Origin: Runella defluvii
GTDB taxonomy: Bacteria > Bacteroidota > Bacteroidia > Cytophagales > Spirosomataceae
Assembly: GCF_014195535.1 (NCBI RefSeq)
Contig: NZ_JACIBY010000014.1
Location: forward strand, 2,501 to 66,500
DNA length: 64,000 nt
Direction: 5' to 3'
A program made the translations under genes and the position numbers. The notes under the pieces are model-generated. The model was not told the origin of the DNA and made no database searches. It saw only the letters and a program-made list of their open reading frames with translations. This document shows positions 8,996-16,763 of the stretch, piece after piece (position 1 is the first letter of the stretch; every line of letters begins with the position of its first letter).

Positions 8996-10250
8996 TGCTA
9001 TTCCATAGAAAAGCCGAGCGGAGTCGTTCTTGTTCATTGCGGCCAATACCTACCTCAGTGGCTACCTGCTCCCACTGCTTCACGGCTTGTTTGACCTCCT
9101 CAACGATATTCCGTGCTGTTGGGAGTGCAAGTCGAAAGAAAGGGGCAACTTCTAAGGCCAGTTCTACGTCAAGGGCGTTTTCGGTTTCGTTAATATTGAG
9201 TTTTAAGCCTGTTCCGTTTTCATTGGGATTGAGGTCGTAGGCGGGGGAGAGTGTCCAGCCATGCGGTGTCAGCAAAAAGCCGTGGTTGCGGAGGTGGTCG
9301 TCGGTGTTGGATACGACCAAATTGAAAACGATACGCCGCCAGAGCGCGGCCAAATTTTCTTCTACATTTACCCCGTGGCGACTGATAAACTCCGCCAATT
9401 GGAGGTAGCTTACGCCGTCTTGGTGGTCGTTGCCGTCAGTATAGCCCAGCAGCGTCATGGCCGAAGCAAAATGAATCCGCGCTGTTCCAATGCGGTCAAA
9501 ACGCTTGGTAATGAACGTGTGATGGCGGCTATGATAACGCTCCGCAAAAGCGTCAGCTACGTTAATGCCCGCCTTTTGCGCCAACCGATGCACTACCAAT
9601 TCCCACGCGCCCACGTCTCGGTCGTCATGCGTACTTGGAAATTTCGCTATCCATAGATGCTGCTGTGGGTCTATGACACTGGCTTTGGGCCGCGCTCCGC
9701 CAAGCGACGAGCCAGGTGCCATCAGCATATTGAGCCATTTGAGGTAGTCAGGGTCGTTGGGGCTATCTTCTGATTCGAGGCGGAGACTTGCCTGTTCGAG
9801 CTCGCGCAGCGATGTAAAAGGCGGCGCAGCCATGGCTTGATTGTCATGCAGGAATGGCCCGTCAAGTTCTAATGCAAAGCGCAATGCTCCCATTCGATGC
9901 CGATCATATACGCCAAGCAAATAGTCTGTTTCGTAGAGCGCCTGTGGTTTTCGCTGTTCCTGACGCGCCATAGCGGCTTCTCGGCGGCGCATAAGTAAGC
10001 GCCCCCAACGGTCAGGGGAGGAATCGGTAAACAACCCAAAATTAGGTTTGGTATCGTTGAGGTACTGACGGCCTGAAAAAGAGTACAGGTCGGGGTCGAG
10101 CAGTTGGGTTTGGGTTTTAAGCCATGATTTATCGTACTCAAACGCAAAGATTTCCTCCCCCCGTAGCTGTGTGGCGTAGAGATAGCCCATAAGCGTTGGC
10201 GTGGGTAAGGGATGCCAATGGGCGTAAACATAGATTTTACGTTCGCTCAT
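8988..10250 (-). CDS. hipA: HipA-family serine/threonine kinase toxin
   Basis: A 420-residue HipA-type kinase. Recognisable parts are the N-terminal HipA subdomain, the glycine-rich P-loop at 179-190 (PGSSLGGARPKA), the catalytic loop at 314-324 (SNTDDHLRNHG) and the metal-binding SPAYDLNP at 335-342. Known members phosphorylate a target such as glutamyl-tRNA synthetase and cause growth arrest, and are neutralised by HipB. It is encoded immediately after hipB with a 14-base overlap, the normal toxin-antitoxin arrangement. All catalytic motifs look intact. Length and motifs are typical of full-length HipA. Confidence 0.93.
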   Translation of the reverse strand: MSERKIYVYAHWHPLPTPTLMGYLYATQLRGEEIFAFEYDKSWLKTQTQLLDPDLYSFSGRQYLNDTKPNFGLFTDSSPDRWGRLLMRRREAAMARQEQRKPQALYETDYLLGVYDRHRMGALRFALELDGPFLHDNQAMAAPPFTSLRELEQASLRLESEDSPNDPDYLKWLNMLMAPGSSLGGARPKASVIDPQQHLWIAKFPSTHDDRDVGAWELVVHRLAQKAGINVADAFAERYHSRHHTFITKRFDRIGTARIHFASAMTLLGYTDGNDHQDGVSYLQLAEFISRHGVNVEENLAALWRRIVFNLVVSNTDDHLRNHGFLLTPHGWTLSPAYDLNPNENGTGLKLNINETENALDVELALEVAPFFRLALPTARNIVEEVKQAVKQWEQVATEVGIGRNEQERLRSAFLWNSTT

Positions 10251-10548
10251 GAGAAGGTTTTTTCGGTGCGCGTTTTTTCGTCAAAATCTCAGCGTCTTGA
10301 AGCTTACGTCCCAGTACGTCGTCGTTGGCTAATTGGAGCAGGTTTTTGTCAAAACCCAACACAAAGAGTACTTGCAGATAAGCCCCCATAGACACCGATG
10401 GGATGCCTTTCTCAATTTGCCAAAGCGTAGAGCGACTTATGCCCGCTCGTTCGGCTACCTGCTCGGTACTAAGCCGCCGCCGAAGCCGTGCCAATTTGAG
10501 GTCTTCCCCCAACTGTTCCAGTATTTTTTGTTGGTTTGGAAAAAGCAT
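10237..10548 (-). CDS. hipB: HipB-like antitoxin, XRE-family repressor
   Basis: A 103-residue protein with a helix-turn-helix (LARLRRRLSTEQVAERAGI then SRSTLWQIEKGIPSV) and a charged C-terminal tail rich in Lys and Pro. It should bind DNA, repress the operon and inhibit HipA. I choose ATG at 10548; an upstream TTG at 10578 would add ten hydrophobic residues that lie within the predicted promoter (TATTTTTG at 10567-10574), so translation could not start there. Two inverted repeats just upstream are the likely operators. Its stop lies inside the start of hipA. Confidence 0.9.
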   Translation of the reverse strand: MLFPNQQKILEQLGEDLKLARLRRRLSTEQVAERAGISRSTLWQIEKGIPSVSMGAYLQVLFVLGFDKNLLQLANDDVLGRKLQDAEILTKKRAPKKPSHERT

Positions 10549-10550
10549 AA

Positions 10551-10607
10551 TGTTTGATATAGCAAACAAAAATAACAATAATGTCTTTAAAATAAAACAT
10601 TATTGTT
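10551..10607 (-). promoter_or_regulatory. hipBA promoter with two inverted-repeat operators
   Basis: On the minus strand TATTTTTG (10574-10567) matches the Bacteroidetes -7 box TAnnTTTG, with TGTTTT about 19 bases upstream as a possible -33 box. A perfect 11-bp inverted repeat, AACAATAATGT (10574-10584) and ACATTATTGTT (10597-10607), spans the region between the boxes. A second repeat, TGTTTG/CAAACA (10551-10556, 10563-10568), lies between promoter and start codon. This layout fits autorepression by HipB. The repeats are seen; the binding is inferred. Confidence 0.65.
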
Positions 10608-10762
10608 GAATTAGCGCGTTTTATTACGCTTCCTATCTTGGGTATGCATTTGTAGGAATAAGTAAAAAAGAGCCTATAAATACGTCGGTTACCATCTCTT
10701 TTTTTATTTAATATGCCAATATCCAAGTTAAATATATTACAGATATAGTTCTCCGAAAGCCC

Positions 10763-13638
10763 CTAAATAAATTTCCTTAAAATCTCATCCCTCATAAAAC
10801 GATTGATAAAATCCTGAGCTTTACTTTCCTCCGCAGGCATTACCTCACCTTTATTAAATGAGTTGAACACCGAAACGTCATGGCTACTTGTCAACGTAAA
10901 TGCTCCAACGAATAAATTGATAACGGGAACAGATTTCTCCTTTTGACGCTTTAAGATGGTCGGGATTTCCTTTTCGTGAATGATTTTCTTATCCACCATC
11001 ATATAATGTGGGCTGATAAGTAAAATATACCCATCAGCATGTTCAAACTCATACTTGATGGTCTCCTTCCATCCCGATTTATTATCTTGGTTTTGATCAG
11101 ACCAATAATCAAACTCGTTGGAGTAACCCTTAAAATAAATTTCTAACATCTTTAAGGCACCAATATCTTCCTTCGCGTATGAAATTACTATTTTCTTCTT
11201 GCGATGAATGGGGGGCGGTACTTTTTGAGCGACATCGGGTAAATTTTCTAAATCACTCGTTGATTTTGGCATCGTATCCTCAAATGGGGATTCATGGTTC
11301 TGCATTTTACCCGAAATGAGTTGCCACTCAGCGTTTTGCTTGTCGCCGTGAACAATAATCGAAGAAACAATGGCCTCGTACCATTCTGATGCGATGCTTT
11401 CATCTAACGTCAAGGTGAGGGTATGTTTTTCAAAATCAGCTTCGATGCAGAAGCCCTCTAACTCTTCGACATCTGTATAAATCAAAATTCCACTGCGCCA
11501 AAAGCAATCGTAAGTGGTTTTGGTACCGAACTTACTGATAAAGGTATGTAAAGGATAATAGGGTAAAAATTCAAATTGCTTTTGAAATACAATAACTCTT
11601 TGAGATCTAAACCAAGAGCGAACTAATAGTGGTTTTGTCGAAGTTAAAAACTCAGGGAATACATAGTACGTATAGAGTGTATCAGGGTCAGAAGGATTGG
11701 CTTTCAGTGGAAAACATAAGCCGCAACTGTGCATAAATTTCAAAAACATCCATTTTTCTTCGATGGTGTAAGTCGTGTCTGTTTTGTCAAAATCTTTAAA
11801 AAGAGTATGTACGGTACATTTTCCGTTCAATTGTGAACGCATTTCTTCGTAAAAAATGCTTCTTCGGTCAAATACTTTATAGATGGCCTCCAATGCCCAA
11901 ATTTGGTCCACGATGATGTCATTGCCCAATTTTCACGGTAGTACAATGTCCCTGTATTGTGGAGGTGCTCAAGCAAATCGTTGTACCCTTCTTCCAGTAC
12001 ATTTTCGCGCCGACAGATTTCATAAAAACGCTCTTTGGTAATGGTTTTTGAGGTGCTTTCCCTCAAAAACGTCCGTACTCGTTCCCAATAATAGGGCACG
12101 GGATAGCCATAAATCGACATTTGGGTCGCCGTATCTCGGATAAGCGCTTTTAGCGTATGAGTATAAATTCGGTCTTGGGCATTTACTTTCAAAGTTTGGA
12201 AACCCCATGAATTGTCAAAAGGAGAAACTATGTTGCTTGACTTGTTTTCCGCAACCAGAATTTTGCTTTGGGGACTTAACTCTTCAATACGACTCAGGTA
12301 GAAAGGTACTTTGAGATTTCTGACCGTTTCCTCCTCTTTAAAACGGTCGGGGGCAGTGGCCGCTTTCTCCGTCTCAGCGTCAAAAACCACTAATTGAACC
12401 GCAGGCGACCTCATAAAAATGGGGTGAGTACCGTAGTAAATTTCTTGGCCGCCCAAATCCCACACGTGCAAATGAACTGGTTGGGGTTCGTCCAGCCATT
12501 CGATTTTATCTAACTGTATCGCGTGGGTTGAACTAATAGCAGGGTCGTGTGGCAGGTCTTTCAATGCCCGAAGCAGACTGCTTTTGCCCACGTTGCTGTT
12601 TCCGACCAATACCAATTTGATATTGCGATTGGGTTCACTCCTACGACCCAATTCAGCCAAATAGTTCTTGATAGTACGAAGGCAATTTGTGTTTTCATTT
12701 TCTCCTAAAATATCGGGCTGAATACCAGAGATAGGATTCCCATACAAGTAGAGTTCCTTTAGTTTTTTTGGAAATTCGGGTACTTGAGTAAGCTTATTAT
12801 GGCAAATAGCTAAGCTTTCCAACGTAGCAGGCAGTTGGATATTCTCAAGCTGATTATGATTGATTTTTAGGTATTTGAGGCTTTTAGGAAAGGTGGAAAC
12901 TTGATGAATGTCATTGTGATTTACCTCTAATTGCTGGATGCTGTTGGGTAAATGCTCAATGTCGCTTAGCCGATTGCCATTTAGCTTCAGGAAGACAACT
13001 TGCTTTGAAAGTCCTTGCGTATTTGAAAGTAGGTTGTTACTCAAATCAAGCTCAATGACAGAATCAGGGATATTTTCTATGGTTTTAAGTCGGTTGTTAG
13101 CCAAACTGAGTTTTTTGATTTTCTTCAACGACTTGAGCTCCGCAGGGATAGACTCTAACCCAAGGTCTGAAAGATTGAGTGAAGTTTGGTCTGTTTTTAG
13201 AAATTCTTTTATTCGCTCTAACGCCAGTTCGTTGGGCGTTTTTTGAGGGATAGGTGTAGAGGCTGGAGTTGGGGTAGGTTTAAAAACACTCTTTGATTCC
13301 GAATCCAATTCAATCTTACCAACTACTTTTAGCCCTACGGGTGAGTCTTCACTACCTGTCTGTGCAGCAGTTTGCGGCGTACGAAAGTATAAAACAGGGC
13401 TATCGTCAGACTTAGATTGAGGCACGGCTACTTCTTCTTGTTTGGGGGTAGCACTTCCCAATAATGCATCCACCTTGAATTCTCTTGCCAAAAAATCAAG
13501 TTGTTCGCCATTTAACCTCGTATTAGGATTGTTGTCCACTTTGTACCCTTTAGCGGCCAAAATACTTGCAACCGCTGAATGATTTCTATTAAGTATTCGA
13601 GCCGCTTGGCTGAGACGCATTGAACGTTCGGAATCCAT
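10763..13638 (-). pseudogene. Frameshifted LRR-Roc-COR-TIR (ROCO) gene
   Basis: Two minus-strand frames form one ROCO protein. Upstream frame (ATG at 13638; 13620 also possible): an IF-2-like N-terminal helical module (RLSQAARILNRN), a Ser/Pro-rich linker, about seven leucine-rich repeats, a Roc GTPase (Walker A LVGNSNVGKSSL near residue 346, switch WDLGGQE) and the start of COR. The downstream frame (from about 11929) resumes COR exactly (IIVDQIWALEAIYKVFD) and ends in a TIR domain (KKIVISYAKED). One extra A in the run at about 11930-11935 would rejoin them, reading YYREKLGNDIIVDQ. As written, the upstream frame runs on only to 11827, giving a truncated protein without TIR. It may be a real mutation or a base missed in a homopolymer. 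Confidence 0.8.
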
Positions 13639-13811
13639 GTATTTGCTTACGTTGAGATTATAACAAGGCCACAATTTACAAAATCATTAAGAAATGTAAC
13701 TACTTCAATAGATACCCACCACCACTTGATAAATTTCTCCTAAAAAAAGAGGTTACTTTCTGACAATCTTCTATTTTTGATTACCTAACATCTCTTTCGT
13801 TACTCAACTCT

Positions 13812-16763
13812 ATGACTGCTCAACCAATCTCTTATTTAACCCCAGAAAACTTTCAAAAAAAGTACGTTGGCAACCCTCACTGGCTCATAGTAGGCGTAAC
13901 GGGACACCGTGATTTGCGCCCGCAGGATAGGGCAAAAATAAAGGGGTTGGTAAAACAAAAGTTAAATGACCTGAGAAAGAAACACCTCAATAAAAAACTA
14001 CTCCTCTGCTCCGCCCTTGCCCCTGGTGCCGACCAATGGGTAGCGCAGTGTTTGACGGAAAACGACAAATTGGTAGTGGTGAAAACGTTGCCTGACGACG
14101 AACTCAAAAAATACACTTTTGAGATTCAATCACCCAATGACCCCGCACTTTCAGCAAAGGAAGCCGCTTTCGACTACTTTACCCAAGCCAACCAACACAA
14201 CGAACGAGTACAGCTCTACTATGATTCTCAGCGGAGCTTCACCACCGAAGAACACCATAAACAATTTGTTCAATTGGGACGCTTTTTGGCGGAGCACTGC
14301 GACCACCTTATTGCCCTTTGGGACGGCGTGGACGGTGGTGGTTTGGGCGGCACCTCCGACATCGTTCGGATGTGGGTCAAGGGCAAAGGCTTGGATGGGA
14401 AAAAAATCAATCGCCCCCAACAGCCCCAAACCTTGCATCAACTGGTTGTTCCACGGCAGCAAAATCACTTTCCAATTGGTCGTCGGTTTGCCCAAACGCA
14501 GTTGCACTTACCAATGGCGGGGGCCTTTGAATGGGTGACGACGGTATTGCCCAATCATACACTTCGATGGCACAAAAAAGTAACGCGGTTTTGGCAGCAT
14601 CACAAGGTGTGGCTTGTGTTGGGAACTGTACTATTTGGATTATTGATAATCGTTGATTTTGTCAAAGGTTTTGACGTAAACGACCTCATTCCACTGGGAT
14701 TTTTAGCGCTGCTCTACGGAGGCGCATGGAGGATATATCATGCAATGGATTACGCTCGTCCGTTGCTGTTGCAGTTTGTTTATCCCACGTTACTCGCCGT
14801 CATTGTCATTACTGCGGGGTATATCGGTTTCAAAAACGACAAAACCTCGATTGGCAACGCCTTTTTTTCTGCGGCAAACCTCATCACGCTCAACTCCTCC
14901 ATATTTTCCGAAGGTTCAAATATTACAAAGACCTTAGAATTAGCCCGAATTTTAGGAGGCTTTTTGGCGGGCTACGCCTTTATCTTAGCATTTTCGTTTG
15001 CCGCAGGCAAAGAAGGGTTCAGCCGTATTCAATTTTTTGTGTTCCGTAAATTTCTTCGTCGCCTCACCAATACCCCTTTTACGGTGGTGGTTGGCAACGG
15101 AGAAAAAGCCTTGGACGTTGTCTTGGACGTGGAAAAACGTGGACAGCGTGTGGTAATGCTCGATGAAGGTGCTCATCCGCTCGTAGAGAAACTCCTCAAA
15201 AACCGACGGGTATGGTACTTGAAAGGCGATGCGAGTTCGTCCGTAGATTTGCTCAAAACCCATTTTCATAAAGCCGCCGAAGTTTATTTGATGAGTGAAA
15301 ATGACGAAGAGAACTTCCGAACAGCCCAAGAAATGGACGAGTGGATGAACCGTACGGTAGTGAAAAATCAAGAACGCTACGTTCACTTGCACGACCTGCG
15401 CCTGCGTGGACTTTTGCATCAACTGGCTCGTCGCAACGAACAGATTCGGACGTTTAGCGTGTACGAAAATACGGCCCGTCGCTTGTTAACGCGTTATCCG
15501 ATTGATCGGTTTGCATACGGCCAAACAGTGGCGCAGGTTATTCTGTTGGGTTTTGGAAAACTGGCCCGCGAGATTGCGCTCACCTGTTTGCGTTTGGGGC
15601 ACTACCCTGCCCCTAAATACCTCTCCATCAAGGTTTATTACTCAACCGAAGAGCAGCCGTTGGTGGAAGCGTTCAAAACAGAACACCCTGAATTGTTTAG
15701 AAACCAAGGTATTTTTGACGAGAATCTGCCCCACCAAGAAGCCCAATCTTACACCTTTTTCAATCACTTGCCTGCGGGAGAATCACCCATCTCGTTTGAG
15801 GTGTTGCCACCTGCCGAAAGCGACCTGAGAAACCCCGTTTTTTCGCTGTACCAACTCATCCAACCCCATCGGGCGGTGAGCCTCTACGCCTGCTTGGACT
15901 CGGGCATTGCCTCGGCGAGTATGTTGGGAATGCTGCTTCCACGAATCCAGTGGCTCAAACAGCACCAACCCATCCAAACCGACGTGCAGGCGTTTTGCTT
16001 CTACAACTTCCCCGACGAAGAAGAAGAAGCCTACGTCGAAACCCAACTCAACGCCCTGGCTTCCTACTTGCCCGTGTTTTGTTTTGGAAATTTCTTGCAG
16101 GAATGTGCCATTCAATCTATCCGCAATGAGGCCATGAACCAAGTAGCCAAGCGATTGGCGATGCTCTACGCTTGCCTTTACAACGACAAGCAGGTGTTTG
16201 AACTTCCTCAAGTGAGTTGGTTGGCCGACTGTGTAACGGAAATTGATGAAGAATTGAAGGAACAGGAGTGGCCATCGTACAACGACCAGATGATTGAAAA
16301 AACGCATTTGTTGTTGCAACGGCTGAATGATTTTATAAAAACAGCCCGCCAAAACGGTGGCGAAGACCCGAGTGTTTTGTGGATGAACGAGCTTTGGAAC
16401 AGCATCACCGAAGACGAGCGCGAATCGAACATCCAAGCCGCCGACCACGCCTGGGTGAAGTTCCGACAGATGAATCAAAATCCATTGGCGCTTACGGCAT
16501 CCGCTTGGGGAGACAACGAACTCGAACTTCTTGGCGAACTCGAACACCGCCGCTGGAACGCCGAAAAACTGACCTTGGGTTGGTTGCCATTTGCCGACAA
16601 AACCCTCTGGAAAAGCCAAAAACAAACCCTAAAAACCCAAAAATTACACCATTTTTTAATGCCCTTTGACCAACTCCCCGACGACGAACGCAACAAAGAC
16701 CACACGCAAGCAGTGGGGATAAGGTATTTTTTTGAGTATTTGTTTAATGATGTTAGACCATGA
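13812..16763 (+). CDS. SLOG domain - membrane channel - RCK/TrkA-N - RyR protein (copy 1)
   Basis: 983 residues. Residues 23-200 are a SLOG-type nucleotide-binding domain (VGVTGHRDL at 27-35, SALAPGAD at 67-74, GGLGGTSD at 176-183). Four hydrophobic segments follow (about 266-283, 290-305, 318-340, 378-398). A RCK/TrkA-N-like Rossmann domain (VVVGNGEKALDVV at 425-437) and a second one (VILLGFGKLAREIA) come next, and a RyR domain closes the protein (EHRRWNAEKLTLGW ... FDQLPDDER). SLOG domains bind NAD- or ADP-ribose-type nucleotides and form the N-terminus of TRPM channels, so ligand-gated ion flux is the natural guess. The putative pore loop (ANLITLNSSIF) lacks TVGYG. It heads a six-gene coupled operon and overlaps the next gene by ATGA. 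Confidence 0.82.
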   Translation: MTAQPISYLTPENFQKKYVGNPHWLIVGVTGHRDLRPQDRAKIKGLVKQKLNDLRKKHLNKKLLLCSALAPGADQWVAQCLTENDKLVVVKTLPDDELKKYTFEIQSPNDPALSAKEAAFDYFTQANQHNERVQLYYDSQRSFTTEEHHKQFVQLGRFLAEHCDHLIALWDGVDGGGLGGTSDIVRMWVKGKGLDGKKINRPQQPQTLHQLVVPRQQNHFPIGRRFAQTQLHLPMAGAFEWVTTVLPNHTLRWHKKVTRFWQHHKVWLVLGTVLFGLLIIVDFVKGFDVNDLIPLGFLALLYGGAWRIYHAMDYARPLLLQFVYPTLLAVIVITAGYIGFKNDKTSIGNAFFSAANLITLNSSIFSEGSNITKTLELARILGGFLAGYAFILAFSFAAGKEGFSRIQFFVFRKFLRRLTNTPFTVVVGNGEKALDVVLDVEKRGQRVVMLDEGAHPLVEKLLKNRRVWYLKGDASSSVDLLKTHFHKAAEVYLMSENDEENFRTAQEMDEWMNRTVVKNQERYVHLHDLRLRGLLHQLARRNEQIRTFSVYENTARRLLTRYPIDRFAYGQTVAQVILLGFGKLAREIALTCLRLGHYPAPKYLSIKVYYSTEEQPLVEAFKTEHPELFRNQGIFDENLPHQEAQSYTFFNHLPAGESPISFEVLPPAESDLRNPVFSLYQLIQPHRAVSLYACLDSGIASASMLGMLLPRIQWLKQHQPIQTDVQAFCFYNFPDEEEEAYVETQLNALASYLPVFCFGNFLQECAIQSIRNEAMNQVAKRLAMLYACLYNDKQVFELPQVSWLADCVTEIDEELKEQEWPSYNDQMIEKTHLLLQRLNDFIKTARQNGGEDPSVLWMNELWNSITEDERESNIQAADHAWVKFRQMNQNPLALTASAWGDNELELLGELEHRRWNAEKLTLGWLPFADKTLWKSQKQTLKTQKLHHFLMPFDQLPDDERNKDHTQAVGIRYFFEYLFNDVRP

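Noticed and set aside
11920-11940. Programmed ribosomal frameshift in the ROCO gene
   Set aside because: The bases do not form a standard X XXY YYZ slippery site in the upstream frame, and no pause structure is evident; a lost A explains it better.
15783-16625. 280-codon antisense ORF in the SLOG-channel gene, and a similar one at 34896-35615
   Set aside because: Long antisense frames are expected opposite GC-rich coding sequence; the translations have no recognisable motifs and the plus-strand domains are clear.
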